Source of the DNA: Methylophilaceae bacterium
Lineage (GTDB): Bacteria; Pseudomonadota; Gammaproteobacteria; Burkholderiales; Methylophilaceae
NCBI GenBank assembly: GCA_028355955.1
Contig: JAOMTQ010000001.1
Coordinates: 171,705-235,704 of the forward strand
DNA length: 64,000 bases
Reading direction: 5' to 3'
Part shown: positions 23,394 to 34,867 of the stretch, piece by piece
Position numbering within the stretch: the first letter of the stretch is position 1
Layout of the letters: each line of letters starts with the position of its first letter
The notes under the pieces: generated by a model
The model's input: only the letters and a program-made list of their open reading frames with translations
The model's database searches: none
Told to the model about the DNA's origin: nothing
Program-made: the position numbers and the translations under genes

Positions 23394-24746
23394 CTACTCT
23401 CTTAGCCAATTAATTTCATAGCCTATCTCTCCCTCGCTTGATCGATATTCGTGATGAATACCTAAATTAGGAACAGCAACGAGTTGTTTTTTTGCAAATA
23501 TCAATGGGATCTGATCTCTTTCCCAAAGGGGGATATCAGCATTCTGAAATAAATATTTAAGACTTCTGCTGGGTTGATCAGAAAAAGGCTTTAATTTTTC
23601 ACCCCCCGTTCTACTTTTAATTTTTAAACTTTTAACGCCAAGCTTTGATAAACAAAGCCCTCCACTATTTTTTTTGATGAATTGAAGTTTAGTGTTATTC
23701 GGAAGATGTAATTCATCTTCACCGGACCAGTTTAAATTAAAAGTACTTGGCTTAATTGTAGAATTGACAATAAATAATTTATCGTGATGTGCGCGAGCAG
23801 ATTTATCCTTTGAAATTTTTAAGTTTAACGCAGAGTCTTTTTTTATACACTTAAGCTGCCTATAGAGTTCATCCATATTTTTTTTACTGGGCATTAACAA
23901 ATTACCTAATGACAACCACCAACGAATTAAATTGATTGCTCTTAATTTTGGAAGTTTTTTTAAGCCACCTATAGAAAGATATGTACCATCAACAGACATA
24001 TGGTTCTTACTGTCATCTATCGCAATTAAATTATTTAAGTTATGACCTTCAGCAATGTTAATTGCCGAGCGGCTGATTGTTTCAATTGATGCAGGGTATC
24101 TTGAGTGAATTAAAGGTAGCACTTTTTGGCGAATAAAGTTTCTATCGAATTGTTCATCCTGGTTACTCTCATCTTCAATATATTCAATTCCATATTCTTT
24201 TGCATAAACTTCTAACGTATCTCGCTTAATATTCAACATAGGTCGCCAAAAGTTTTTTTTCAAATCAAACTCTGACATAGCAGACAATCCCTTTAACCCC
24301 GAACCTCTCAGTAATTGGAGTAATAAGGTTTCTGCTTGGTCATTTTGATGGTGTCCTAGAACGACAATCCCTTTTTGTCTTTTCTTGATTGCTTCGTATC
24401 TTAATTTTCTAGCTTCCCCTTCTAAACCGAGCGAACTATCACGATTTATTTTTATTTTTTCACTTAAAAAAATAACACCTAACGATTCACACTTTTTCTT
24501 ACAGAATTTTAACCAATCATCTGCTGAAGAATTAATACCATGATGAACATGAATCGCTTTAAGATTAAAACTAAATTTGACTTGCATTTTTGCAAGCAGG
24601 AATAACAAAACAGAGGAGTCTAAGCCACCACTCAATCCAAGCAATAGTTCAGATTGTTCGTATGGTTGTTTTAGATTGGCATAAAAGGATTGGTTAATTT
24701 TATCCTGAATTTTATCTTCATTTTCCACTATGACTGTGTTGTCCAA
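23394..24746 (-). CDS. tilS: tRNA(Ile)-lysidine synthase
   Basis: '[18 protein letters not shown]', '[12 protein letters not shown]', '[27 protein letters not shown]'. Confidence 0.96.
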   Translation of the reverse strand: MDNTVIVENEDKIQDKINQSFYANLKQPYEQSELLLGLSGGLDSSVLLFLLAKMQVKFSFNLKAIHVHHGINSSADDWLKFCKKKCESLGVIFLSEKIKINRDSSLGLEGEARKLRYEAIKKRQKGIVVLGHHQNDQAETLLLQLLRGSGLKGLSAMSEFDLKKNFWRPMLNIKRDTLEVYAKEYGIEYIEDESNQDEQFDRNFIRQKVLPLIHSRYPASIETISRSAINIAEGHNLNNLIAIDDSKNHMSVDGTYLSIGGLKKLPKLRAINLIRWWLSLGNLLMPSKKNMDELYRQLKCIKKDSALNLKISKDKSARAHHDKLFIVNSTIKPSTFNLNWSGEDELHLPNNTKLQFIKKNSGGLCLSKLGVKSLKIKSRTGGEKLKPFSDQPSRSLKYLFQNADIPLWERDQIPLIFAKKQLVAVPNLGIHHEYRSSEGEIGYEINWLRE

Positions 24747-25686
24747 AGCTTGTTAAACGCTTATATCTATTATCAAGTAATTCATCAATTGATACTTGCT
24801 TTAAATGCACCAACTTTTCTTTCAAAGATTTTTTTACATTTTCCATAGTTAATCCATAATCTCTATGGGCACCACCTAGTGGCTCTGAAAGGATTTCGTC
24901 AACAAGGCCTAATTTTTTTAATTTAGAAGACGTAATACTTAAACTATCCGCAGCGACTTCTGCCATTTCTGCTTTTTTCCATAGTATCGAAGCACATCCC
25001 TCAGGTGAAATAACTGAATAGGTTGAAAATTCTAGCATGGCTAAATAATCCGAAACCCCAAGCGCTAATGCGCCTCCAGAACCACCTTCGCCAATGACAA
25101 TTGTGATGATAGGAACTTTTAACTCAGTCATCACATAGAGGTTTCTTGCAATCGCCTCAGACTGTCCTCTCTCTTCTGCACCGATACCAGGATAAGCGCC
25201 GGGTGTATCAATCAAAGTCACTATTGGTAACGAAAATTTTTCTGCAAGCTTAAATAATCTGAGTGCCTTACGGTAGCCTTCCGGTCTAGGCATTCCGAAA
25301 TTACGATATTGTCGTTCTTTAATATCACGACCTTTTTGGTGCCCAATCACCATGACAGATTGACCCTCAAAATCTGCAAGACCTCCAATAATTGCTGGAT
25401 CATCTGAATAAGTCCTATCTCCATGCAACTCCTTAAAATTATTAAAAATAGCTTCTACATAATCTTGGGTATAGGGTCTTTGAGGATGTCTGGATACTTG
25501 GGAAATCTGCCATGCAGTCAGGTTATCAAAAATTTTGTGCTGCAGCACCTCAAGTTTTTCTTGAAGAGAATTCAGCTCCTTATTGATATCTATGGTTGGA
25601 TGATCATCATGCGCGGCCTTTAGGCTCGAAATTTTAGCCTCAAGAGTTTCAATAGGTTTTTCAAATTCTAGGTAGGTGCGCTTCAT
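24718..25686 (-). CDS. accA: Acetyl-CoA carboxylase carboxyltransferase subunit alpha
   Basis: '[14 protein letters not shown]', '[19 protein letters not shown]', '[22 protein letters not shown]', '[10 protein letters not shown]'. Confidence 0.98.
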   Translation of the reverse strand: MKRTYLEFEKPIETLEAKISSLKAAHDDHPTIDINKELNSLQEKLEVLQHKIFDNLTAWQISQVSRHPQRPYTQDYVEAIFNNFKELHGDRTYSDDPAIIGGLADFEGQSVMVIGHQKGRDIKERQYRNFGMPRPEGYRKALRLFKLAEKFSLPIVTLIDTPGAYPGIGAEERGQSEAIARNLYVMTELKVPIITIVIGEGGSGGALALGVSDYLAMLEFSTYSVISPEGCASILWKKAEMAEVAADSLSITSSKLKKLGLVDEILSEPLGGAHRDYGLTMENVKKSLKEKLVHLKQVSIDELLDNRYKRLTSFGQHSHSGK

Positions 25687-25715
25687 AATCCAATCAAGAT
25701 ATTAATTTAATTTTG

Positions 25716-28700
25716 CTAATTATAGAGTATTTTGACGTTGTCATCTTCGTATGATGCCACAAGACCAAAAATTAAATCCTCATGAAGTGCCACAGACCAC
25801 TCTGGACCTAACATTAATTCAACCTTTCCTTGTTGGTTTTGATACTCAACTTTTACTCGACATTTTTTAATATCAGCACCAAAAGCACCGTTACAAAAAG
25901 GCTTGAGTAAGCTTTTAAGGACATCTGGATTCGCCTGCTTATCAAGAGTGATTTTTAGTAGTTGGGCTTTTGTGCTTTGTATGCTCAAGAGATCAAAGGC
26001 TTTAATAACATTAATTCTATTTCCCCCAGTGAAGTCGTCATGACTGACTCTACCTTCCACAAATAGCAATTGATCTTCTTTGATCAGCTCATAATAGTCA
26101 TTAAGTACCTTACTTCCCACTACCATATCCATCCTCCCCTCGGAGTCATCTAATGTGATGATAGCAATCTTCCCTCGACCCGTCATTTTAAACCTCACAT
26201 CAGAAATAATGCCTGAAACAAGATAGGGCGATTCCCTTGGGGTGAGTTCCGATAATTTTGTTGGAATAAACTCTCTAATCATTTTCTTATAATACGTAAA
26301 GGGGTGTCCACTAAAATAAAAACCTAAAGCTTCTTTTTCCTCTAATAACTGCTTCTGGGTATCCCAAATTTCAACAGAAACTAACTCAACTGGCTGCTCA
26401 TCAGAAGCTTCAAAAAGATTGTTTTGACCGATATTTGCATTAGCTTGGTCAGCAAAATTTATTGCCAAACCAATGCTGGCTAAAAGTGATGCTCTATTCT
26501 TTTCAATTTCATCAAATGCCCCAGCTTTAATTAATGAATCAATAACTCTCCGATTAACCTTTCTTAAATCAAGCCGCGATGTGAAATCAAAAAGAGATTT
26601 GAATGGTCCATTACCTTCTCTTTCTTGCAGAATTTCTTCAATGGCAATTTGTCCTGAACCTTTTAGCGCCCCCAATCCATATAAAATTTGATTTTGGTTG
26701 ATGGTGACAAACTTATATTGGCTTTGATTTATATTGGGTGGAAGCAACTCGACTTTATTTCTCATGCAGTCATCAAATAATAAATGCACATTGTCGGTGT
26801 TATTCATATCCGCTGACATCGAAGCAGCTATGAATGAAGATGCGTAATGTGTTTTAAGGTAGGCGGTTTGATAGGCAATCTTTGCATAGGCTGCAGCGTG
26901 TGATTTGTTAAAACCATAACCTGCAAATTTTTCTAATAAATCAAATAAATCATTGGCCTGCCTTTCATTTAAATTATTTTTTGTAGCGCCATTGATAAAG
27001 TTTGCCCTTTGAGCATCCATTTCCTCAACTTTTTTCTTACCCATAGCTCGTCTGAGCAAATCTGCACTACCTAGCGTGTAACCTGCCACCACTTGGGCAA
27101 TTTGCATCACCTGTTCCTGATAAACTGCAATGCCATAGGTCTCTTTTAAGATTTCTTTTGTCGCAGGATGTGGGTAAGAAACAGCATCAATCCCATGCTT
27201 TCTTCTACAAAATTCTGGAATCAAATCCATCGGACCGGGACGATAAAGTGCTACTAAAGCAATAATATCTTCAAAGCAATCAGGTTTTGCTTGTTTTAAC
27301 ATATCCTTCATGCCTCTGGATTCAAGCTGAAATACCGCTGTTGTATTTGAAGTCTTCAACAAGTTATAGGTAGCCTCATCATCAATCGCAATTTCTTCAA
27401 GATCAAGCGGCTCTAAATTATCTTTTTGTCTCAATGAATTCGAATTTTCTAACGCCATTGACAAGATAGTGAGTGTTCTCAGACCTAAAAAATCGAACTT
27501 GACTAAGCCCAAGGCTTCAACATCGTCTTTATCAAACTGACTCACCACACCCTCACCCTCAGCCTGGCAATAGATGGGAGAAAATTTAGATATTTCGCTT
27601 GGTGCAATTAATACACCACCAGCATGCATACTCACATTTCTAATTAAGCCTTCGAGCTTTAATGCCAAATCAAAAAGCTCTTTGACCTCCTCTTCCTTTT
27701 TAATCCTATCTCTAATTTGACTCTCTTTTTCAATAGCATCCTTTAATGTGATACCGAGCTCCATCGGAATTAATTTAGCAATACTATCTACGAATAAAAA
27801 AGGGAGATCAAGGACACGCCCCACATCACGAATAACCGCCTTTGCCGCCATGGTGCCAAATGTTGCAATCTGTGAAACAGACTCAGATCCATACTTTTCC
27901 TTCACGTAATCAATTACTCGATCCCGCCCTTCCTGACAAAAATCGATATCAAAATCAGGCATAGATACCCTATCTGGATTCAAAAATCGCTCAAAAAGTA
28001 GGTTGTATTCAATGGGATCTAAGTCAGTAATACCCAAGCTATAAGCCACCACTGAGCCTGCACCAGAACCTCTTCCAGGCCCAACGGGAATATTGTTTTG
28101 CTTTGACCAATTGATAAAATCAGAGACGATTAAAAAGTAGCCCGCATAGCCCATTTGATTAATCACATCGACCTCAAAATTGAGTCGGTCGAAGTATATT
28201 TTTTCGTCAATGGCTTTTTTGTTTAGTAACCCTTCTAGCCTTTGTTTAAGGCCTTTTTCTGCCTCTAATTTTAAAAATTCGTCTATCTTCATACCCTCAG
28301 GAATTGGAAAATTTGGGAGGTAAGTTTCACCTAGATGAAAACTAAAATTACATCTTTTGGCAATTTCTACAGAATTTTTTATTGCTGATGGAATATCTTT
28401 AAAGAGATCTGCCATCGCCTCACCATCTTTGAAAAATTGATTGTGTGAAAATGTTTTAGGTCTTCTGGAATCAGACAAGACATAACCTTCAGCAATACAG
28501 GTTTTTGTCTCATGCGCTCTGAAATCATCGGCCTGCATAAATTGAATGGGGTGGGTGGCAACCACAGGTATCTCATTTTGAGAGGCTAAGTGGAGTGCTT
28601 GTTGGATATAGCGTTCCTGATCTTCTAATAACTTTCCTTCCGCATATCGTTGGAGCTCCAAATAAAATCGATCACCAAATTTCTGTTGCCACTTTAAAGC

Positions 28701-29174
28701 TACCTCTGATGCCTCTTTGACTTTGTCATTCAGTATTAGCTGGGCGACTTCACCTTGAAGGGCGCCTGACAATACAATTAAGCCGCCATTAAAATCTTCT
28801 AGTAACCATTCAGACTTGACTTCGGCTCGCCCTTTATATTGATTTTCTAAAAAAGACTTAGAAATCAGGCGCGATAAATTTAAGTATCCTTCCTGAGATT
28901 GGCACAATATGAGCATTCGGTAAGGTTGCTCTCGATTTTTTTCGTTTTGCAGCCAAACATCACAACCGATGATGGGTTTTACTTTTTTATCAATGGCCTT
29001 TTTATAAAACTTAACAGCGCCAAAAAGATTGCTCAAATCAGTTAAAGCCAATGCTGGCATATCTACTTCTAATGCTTGGTTGAGGTACTCTTCTATTTTG
29101 ACAATACCATCCGTAACTGAATATTCGCTATGGCATCTGAGATGAATAAATTTTGGTTGTTCTGCGTCTTTCAT
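25716..29174 (-). CDS. dnaE: DNA polymerase III subunit alpha
   Basis: 'FIHLRCHSEYSVTDGIV', 'VGPGRGSGAGSVVAYSLGITDLDP', 'PDFDIDFCQEGRDRVIDYV'. Confidence 0.98.
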   Translation of the reverse strand: MKDAEQPKFIHLRCHSEYSVTDGIVKIEEYLNQALEVDMPALALTDLSNLFGAVKFYKKAIDKKVKPIIGCDVWLQNEKNREQPYRMLILCQSQEGYLNLSRLISKSFLENQYKGRAEVKSEWLLEDFNGGLIVLSGALQGEVAQLILNDKVKEASEVALKWQQKFGDRFYLELQRYAEGKLLEDQERYIQQALHLASQNEIPVVATHPIQFMQADDFRAHETKTCIAEGYVLSDSRRPKTFSHNQFFKDGEAMADLFKDIPSAIKNSVEIAKRCNFSFHLGETYLPNFPIPEGMKIDEFLKLEAEKGLKQRLEGLLNKKAIDEKIYFDRLNFEVDVINQMGYAGYFLIVSDFINWSKQNNIPVGPGRGSGAGSVVAYSLGITDLDPIEYNLLFERFLNPDRVSMPDFDIDFCQEGRDRVIDYVKEKYGSESVSQIATFGTMAAKAVIRDVGRVLDLPFLFVDSIAKLIPMELGITLKDAIEKESQIRDRIKKEEEVKELFDLALKLEGLIRNVSMHAGGVLIAPSEISKFSPIYCQAEGEGVVSQFDKDDVEALGLVKFDFLGLRTLTILSMALENSNSLRQKDNLEPLDLEEIAIDDEATYNLLKTSNTTAVFQLESRGMKDMLKQAKPDCFEDIIALVALYRPGPMDLIPEFCRRKHGIDAVSYPHPATKEILKETYGIAVYQEQVMQIAQVVAGYTLGSADLLRRAMGKKKVEEMDAQRANFINGATKNNLNERQANDLFDLLEKFAGYGFNKSHAAAYAKIAYQTAYLKTHYASSFIAASMSADMNNTDNVHLLFDDCMRNKVELLPPNINQSQYKFVTINQNQILYGLGALKGSGQIAIEEILQEREGNGPFKSLFDFTSRLDLRKVNRRVIDSLIKAGAFDEIEKNRASLLASIGLAINFADQANANIGQNNLFEASDEQPVELVSVEIWDTQKQLLEEKEALGFYFSGHPFTYYKKMIREFIPTKLSELTPRESPYLVSGIISDVRFKMTGRGKIAIITLDDSEGRMDMVVGSKVLNDYYELIKEDQLLFVEGRVSHDDFTGGNRINVIKAFDLLSIQSTKAQLLKITLDKQANPDVLKSLLKPFCNGAFGADIKKCRVKVEYQNQQGKVELMLGPEWSVALHEDLIFGLVASYEDDNVKILYN

Positions 29175-29255
29175 ATATTAATTTATTTTACCTGATAAGC
29201 TTTGATAGAATATTAGTAAATAAGAAATATTTTAAATTATTTTGGAGAATAGATA

Positions 29256-29759
29256 ATGTCGCAAGTTACGCTCAAAGGTGACCCAGTTCAAATCGGTGGA
29301 AGCTTTCCTAAAGCTGGAGACACCGTGAAAGATTTTAATTTAGCAAACAATAAACGTGAAAACGTGAATCTAGAAAGCTATGCCGGTAAAAAGAAAATTT
29401 TAAATATTTTTCCTAGTGTCGATACACCAACCTGCGCTCTATCCGTCAAACGCTTTAATGATGAGGCGTCAAATTTAGATAACACAGTTGTGTTATGTAT
29501 TTCAGCAGACCTGCCTTTTGCACAAAAAAGATTTTGTGGTGCAGAAAAAACAGAAGCTGTAGAAACACTCTCTGCCTTTCGTAACATTAGTCAGTTTTCA
29601 AATGACTATGGGGTGGCCATTGAAGATTCCAGTCTGCAAGGCCTGACTTCAAGAGCAGTGATCATACTCAATGAATCTAATGAAGTGATTTATAGTGAAT
29701 TGGTCAATGAAATTACTGAAGAACCTAACTATGATCAAGCGCTCAGTGCATTACGTTAG
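29256..29759 (+). CDS. tpx: Thiol peroxidase
   Basis: 'MSQVTLKGDPVQIGGSFPKAGD', 'FPSVDTPTCALSVKRFN', 'ISADLPFAQKRFC'. Confidence 0.97.
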   Translation: MSQVTLKGDPVQIGGSFPKAGDTVKDFNLANNKRENVNLESYAGKKKILNIFPSVDTPTCALSVKRFNDEASNLDNTVVLCISADLPFAQKRFCGAEKTEAVETLSAFRNISQFSNDYGVAIEDSSLQGLTSRAVIILNESNEVIYSELVNEITEEPNYDQALSALR

Positions 29760-29811
29760 ATTTTAAGAATTTTAAAATTTGATTTATAATCCTGGGCTGA
29801 TGAAAAAAAAG

Positions 29812-30156
29812 AATCTTATTAAACATTACTTTGCGTTAATAACAATGTTGTTTGTTGTGTCGGGTTCTTTTGTTTCAAATGTGATGGCAGCAGACGTTGA
29901 CTATCAAGTCATCTGCTCAGGAAATACCGTTAAACTTGTCGCTTTAACAGATGAGGGAAACAATACTTCAGCATCGAATGCCTTAACGAACTGTTCATTT
30001 TGCAATCTTGGTGAGAATGAAGATTTTTATAACGTATCATCCATCACTGAAACATTCGCTGGCAAATCACTTACCCTTAGGAAAGTTTATCTTTCCTTCA
30101 TTAGTAACAAAACAGCATCTAACTTTTATTCACAAGCACCCCCGCACTTTTCTTAA
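29812..30156 (+). CDS. Small secreted/membrane protein, possibly DUF2946-like
   Basis: N-terminal hydrophobic segment, 'NCSFCNLGE', C-term 'YSQAPPHFS'; next to an OprC/NosA-type receptor. ORF track starts at 29779; exact start uncertain. Confidence 0.5.
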   Translation, partial: NLIKHYFALITMLFVVSGSFVSNVMAADVDYQVICSGNTVKLVALTDEGNNTSASNALTNCSFCNLGENEDFYNVSSITETFAGKSLTLRKVYLSFISNKTASNFYSQAPPHFS

Positions 30157-30242
30157 AAATCTATATTAAAAAGTAGTTCCTAAATTCGTTTTTTTAACTA
30201 AGGCGAATTGTTTAAATTTATAAATTAGAGATTAAAAGAAAA

Positions 30243-32426
30243 ATGAAAAAAATAATTGCGGGTGTATGTACAAATTTATTAATTACCAGCTTCGCGTTGG
30301 CAGAAAATCGCTTAGAGGGTATTGATATCACCAAGGAGTATGAGGTGCCATTTTCAGATAACAATCTGGGTACAGGCGTCACTAGAAATGAAAAAATCAT
30401 GAGTAATGATTCGGGTAAGCTCATCAATAATTTCCTAGGCGGTAATAGTATTAACAATGGCGGTTTTTCAAGTTTGCCTATGATCCAAGGTCTATCGGAT
30501 GATCGAATAAAGATCAAAATCGATGGCATGGATTTAATTGCTTCATGTGCGAACCATATGAATGCACCCCTTTCTTATTCGGACCCTGTCAATATTAAAA
30601 ATATCTCCGTATTGGCTGGCCTATCTGCTGTGGATCAAGGGGGAGATAATATTGGTGGTGTAATCAAGATTGATACCGTACAGCCGATCTTTGCTGTAGA
30701 TGAAAACCCAATTTTCTTCGGAGAGGTGGGAACAAAATATAAATCAAATAATAAAGCGATGAGCGCAAATGTGTCTCTCAATTCATCAAACAAAGATACC
30801 GCGATAAGTTATTTTGGTTCTTATGTAAAAGCAGATAACTATTACGCAGGCGGCACATTTAAAGAGGCAGGCCTTGCTGCACCTGACCGAGGTTACCTAG
30901 ATGGTGATGAAGTCGGTTCATCGGCTTATAAAAACCAAAATCATCAACTCTCAATTTCTAAAGCTATTAATAACGAAATTTATCAAGTCATCGCCGCCTA
31001 TCATGACAGTCCTTATGAGAACTTTGATAACCAAAGAATGGATTCGGTGGGCAACAAAAACTACCAACTTAATTTAAGTCAGAAAGGTGAATATTACTGG
31101 GGTAATTTAACCTCCCGTATTTATATTGATGACACCAATCACAAGCACAACTTTGGCCCTGATAAGCAATACACTTATACCAATATGGGAAATACCAGCT
31201 TTGGTATGCCAATGAAGGCTGACGGTTTTACTGCAGGATTAGCTGTTGATTCTGAAATTTTTCTGAATGATCAAGATAGCTTAAAAGTGGGTTCAGAAAT
31301 TCAATACTATCAACTTGATGATATCTGGGATTCAAACTCAGGTGCCGGCATGATGACGGGTAATGATTTTTTAAATGTTAATAACGGAAAGCGTAATCGA
31401 TTTGATGTTTACGGTCAGCTCGATAGTTTATGGACAGAAAATTGGATTACCTCTATCGGTGCAAGATTGGGCATTGTGCAAACAGATGCCGATGATGTGC
31501 ACGGCTATAACCAAACGAATATGATGGGCTCAAATCAAAAGGCTGACTCAGATGCTTTTAATGCATCCAAAAAGAAGCAGACAGATGAGAACATCGATAT
31601 TAGCTTACTGACCAGATACAATATGGAGGAAGACAGTTCTGTTGAATTGGGTTACTCGATGAAAACAAGAAGCCCGAATCTTTACCAACGCTACACTTGG
31701 TCAACATGGACTATGGCAGCCAATATGAATAACCTCTATGGCGATGGGAATGGCTACGTGGGTGATATTGATCTAAAACCAGAAACTGCGCATAAGGTCG
31801 GGTTGGTGATAAACCACGAAGACCCAAACAAAAACTGGCGAATTAAAGTAAACCCTTACTATACTTACATCAATGATTACATTGATGCGAATGTGATTGC
31901 TGATCGAACTGATGGTTATCGAAACTTAAAATTTGATAATCAAACAGCCACTATCTATGGGTTAGATGTGGGTGCTGATATACATCTATTTCAGACTTCA
32001 AACTTTGGTAACTTTAATTTACTGAGTAAATTCAATTATCAAAAGGGACGCAATACGGATGCCGATACCGATCTTTATAATATGATGCCACCCAACTTAA
32101 CAGTAGCAATTAACCAAAATGTCGGCAGCTGGAGTAATAACTTATCTATGATCTTAGTGGATGAGAAGGATGACGTGAACAGCACCAGGCAGGAAAGAGA
32201 AACGGCTGGTTTCACTAAATTTAATTTTATCAGCTCCTACCAATGGAAATCAGTTTCCATTATTGGTGAGGTAGAAAATATCCTAGATAAGAGTTATGCC
32301 GACCCACTGGGTGGTGAATACTTGGGTCAAGGTGCCACTATGTCAACAGGTATCAATAGGGCTAACGGCACCCAAGTCTATGCGATGGGACGCTCCTTTA
32401 ATGTTGCACTAACTTATTCTTTTTAA
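30243..32426 (+). CDS. TonB-dependent copper receptor, OprC/NosA-like
   Basis: Plug segment 'DRIKIKIDGMDLIASCANHMNAPLSYSDP' carries the CxxxM-type motif of OprC/NosA; C-terminal 'GRSFNVALTYSF'. Confidence 0.85.
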   Translation: MKKIIAGVCTNLLITSFALAENRLEGIDITKEYEVPFSDNNLGTGVTRNEKIMSNDSGKLINNFLGGNSINNGGFSSLPMIQGLSDDRIKIKIDGMDLIASCANHMNAPLSYSDPVNIKNISVLAGLSAVDQGGDNIGGVIKIDTVQPIFAVDENPIFFGEVGTKYKSNNKAMSANVSLNSSNKDTAISYFGSYVKADNYYAGGTFKEAGLAAPDRGYLDGDEVGSSAYKNQNHQLSISKAINNEIYQVIAAYHDSPYENFDNQRMDSVGNKNYQLNLSQKGEYYWGNLTSRIYIDDTNHKHNFGPDKQYTYTNMGNTSFGMPMKADGFTAGLAVDSEIFLNDQDSLKVGSEIQYYQLDDIWDSNSGAGMMTGNDFLNVNNGKRNRFDVYGQLDSLWTENWITSIGARLGIVQTDADDVHGYNQTNMMGSNQKADSDAFNASKKKQTDENIDISLLTRYNMEEDSSVELGYSMKTRSPNLYQRYTWSTWTMAANMNNLYGDGNGYVGDIDLKPETAHKVGLVINHEDPNKNWRIKVNPYYTYINDYIDANVIADRTDGYRNLKFDNQTATIYGLDVGADIHLFQTSNFGNFNLLSKFNYQKGRNTDADTDLYNMMPPNLTVAINQNVGSWSNNLSMILVDEKDDVNSTRQERETAGFTKFNFISSYQWKSVSIIGEVENILDKSYADPLGGEYLGQGATMSTGINRANGTQVYAMGRSFNVALTYSF

Positions 32427-32468
32427 GAAAAATTTAAGAGAGTTAATTGCTAGGCTATAATAATTTCA

Positions 32469-33701
32469 ATGGCTTCAACTAATAAAAAAACTATTGCTTC
32501 AGCGTTGATTGGGAATGTTCTCGAATGGTATGACTTTGCCATATATGGGTATTTTGCTTCAGCCATTGGGCTAGCATTCTTTCCAAAATCAGATCCTACA
32601 GCTCAACTCCTTATGGCATTTAGCATCTTCGCCGTTGGATATCTTATGCGCCCTATTGGTGCTATCATTTTTGGGCATGTTGGAGACAAATATGGGAAAA
32701 AAGTTGCCCTTAATTTGTCGGTCGCAGCTATGGCAATCCCGACTTTTTTTGTTAGCATCTTGCCTGACTATAATGCCTGGGGTGTTTGGGCAGCTTACAC
32801 ACTCGTATTATTAAGGATGATTCAAGGTTTGTCTGTCGGTGGTGAATTTACTACTTCTATAATTTATTTAGTCTCACATGCACCAAAAAATAAGCAGTCG
32901 CTCATGGGAGCAACGATTACCTGTGGTGCTATCGGTGGCATTTTGCTGGGTTCTTTTACGGGTGATTTAATGAATCATCTGATGTCGGAAGAAACAATTA
33001 ATGCATGGGGTTGGCGTGTACCTTTTTTATTCGGGCTTGTGATTGGAATCGTCGGTCTATTTTTAAGACGTCACTTAGTTGATGAGGTACCCGCTCCAAC
33101 ATTGAAACCTCCAGTAGTTGTTGTTTTTCAAAAGCACCTACCTCTATTATTTAATATTAGTGGCCTAGTCTTTCTCAACGCAGTCGGCTTTTATTTAATC
33201 TTTGTCTACCTAGTCACCTGGTTTGAAGTGGCAGAAAAATTCACACCTTCACTTGCTTTAAATATTAATTCTATCTCTATGGTCATCCTAATTGGTGTTG
33301 TGCTTTTATCAGGTTACTTTACAGATAAGGTAGGAAAAAAATTAATGTTGAAGATAACTTCCATACTTATGCTTTTATTTGTCGTACCTTTGTTTTATCT
33401 TATGAATCATCATGATGTGAATTTAGCTTTCCTTGGGCAGTTAGGACTTACCATTATCTTAGGATCCTACCTTGCACCACTCAATGCTTTTATGGTCTTA
33501 TCAATCCCAGAAGCCGTTCGCTGCACAACCATTGGGCTTGGTTATAATTTAACATTAGGTATTGCAGGAGGACTTTCGCCTTTGGCAGCGACATGGATTT
33601 TTGAAAAAACAGGAAACCCTATCAGCCCATCTTATTTGATTGTAGTCGCCTCAATGATTACTATTTTTACTTTATATAAAAACAAATCAAATATAGATTA
33701 A
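32469..33701 (+). CDS. MFS transporter, ProP-like metabolite:H+ symporter
   Basis: 'GNVLEWYDFAIYGYFA', 'RPIGAIIFGHVGDKYGKK', 'RMIQGLSVGGEF'. Confidence 0.93.
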   Translation: MASTNKKTIASALIGNVLEWYDFAIYGYFASAIGLAFFPKSDPTAQLLMAFSIFAVGYLMRPIGAIIFGHVGDKYGKKVALNLSVAAMAIPTFFVSILPDYNAWGVWAAYTLVLLRMIQGLSVGGEFTTSIIYLVSHAPKNKQSLMGATITCGAIGGILLGSFTGDLMNHLMSEETINAWGWRVPFLFGLVIGIVGLFLRRHLVDEVPAPTLKPPVVVVFQKHLPLLFNISGLVFLNAVGFYLIFVYLVTWFEVAEKFTPSLALNINSISMVILIGVVLLSGYFTDKVGKKLMLKITSILMLLFVVPLFYLMNHHDVNLAFLGQLGLTIILGSYLAPLNAFMVLSIPEAVRCTTIGLGYNLTLGIAGGLSPLAATWIFEKTGNPISPSYLIVVASMITIFTLYKNKSNID

Positions 33702-33706
33702 GAAAA

Positions 33707-34852
33707 CTATTTTTTTCGATTACTTCCCGCAACCATTTTAATCTCAAATAAACGGCAATCTAGCGCGCCATTATATAGTGGTGTTTTTTTTGATGGTGAT
33801 AAGCGCATCAATTTTGGTAATCGAAAATCACTGGTTAAAAAATAAGTTCGCCAACCTGAGAATTTATTTTTGAGACAACTTGCCCATAACGGATAGGCTT
33901 CTGCTAGCTCTTCATCCTCACCTATCCTGATGCCATAGGGTGGGTTGGTAATCATCACGCCCTCATTAAATGGGGGGGTGATCTCAGTTATTTTTTTACA
34001 GACTAATTGAACGGCATCTTCTAAACCTGCTTCAACTAAATTTCTTTTAGCAACACGGATAGCTCGAAGGTCTTTATCCGAACCGTAAATACGTGAAAAA
34101 GTGAGTGGTTTTTTATCTGATTCGTAGGCTGACTTAATTTGCTTTAGAAGTTTTGAATCAAGATTCTTCCAATTTTCAAATCCAAAATTTCTTCTTAATC
34201 CTGGCATTTGATTCAGTGCCATCATGGAGGCTTCAATTAAAAATGTACCACTGCCGCACATGGGATCAAGCATTGCTTGACCAGGCTCCCAACCGCTTAA
34301 TAAAATAATACCTGCCGCTAGATTTTCCTTAATCGGCGCTTCCACACTCGATTTTCTAAAACCTCTTTGATAGAGCGGATCGCCTGAGGTATCTAAGTAA
34401 ATGAAATATTCATTTTTTTCCAAATAAAGATGGATGCGTATATCAGGATTTCTAATATCTACATCGGGTCGCTTATTCATTTCTTTTCTAAAGCTATCGC
34501 AAACCGCATCTTTAATTCTAAGCGTCATGAAATCTAAACTTTTTAATGGGCACTTCACACCCGTGGTACTGACCTTGATTGAATTTGCAAGATCGAAATA
34601 ATCAAACCAATTAATTTCTAATGCAGCTTGATAAAGTTCATCCTCAGTTTCATAAGTCCCTTTCTTAATTCTCATCATCACACGAGTGGCCACTCGGCTG
34701 GTGATATTCACACGGTACATCTGCTCCATTGAGCATGAGAACTCGACACCCCCATCGACTTGATTAGGTGACTCGATGTTAAGTGCCTCTAATTCTTTAA
34801 CTAATAACGCCTCAAGTCCTCGTGGGCATGATGCAAAATAATTTGATTTCAA
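33707..34852 (-). CDS. THUMP-domain rRNA guanine-N2 methyltransferase (RlmL N-terminal type)
   Basis: 'FASCPRGLEALLVKELEAL', 'MLDPMCGSGTFLIEA', 'MITNPPYGIRIG'. Confidence 0.9.
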   Translation of the reverse strand: MKSNYFASCPRGLEALLVKELEALNIESPNQVDGGVEFSCSMEQMYRVNITSRVATRVMMRIKKGTYETEDELYQAALEINWFDYFDLANSIKVSTTGVKCPLKSLDFMTLRIKDAVCDSFRKEMNKRPDVDIRNPDIRIHLYLEKNEYFIYLDTSGDPLYQRGFRKSSVEAPIKENLAAGIILLSGWEPGQAMLDPMCGSGTFLIEASMMALNQMPGLRRNFGFENWKNLDSKLLKQIKSAYESDKKPLTFSRIYGSDKDLRAIRVAKRNLVEAGLEDAVQLVCKKITEITPPFNEGVMITNPPYGIRIGEDEELAEAYPLWASCLKNKFSGWRTYFLTSDFRLPKLMRLSPSKKTPLYNGALDCRLFEIKMVAGSNRKK

Positions 34853-34867
34853 GATGGGTTCCTAATG

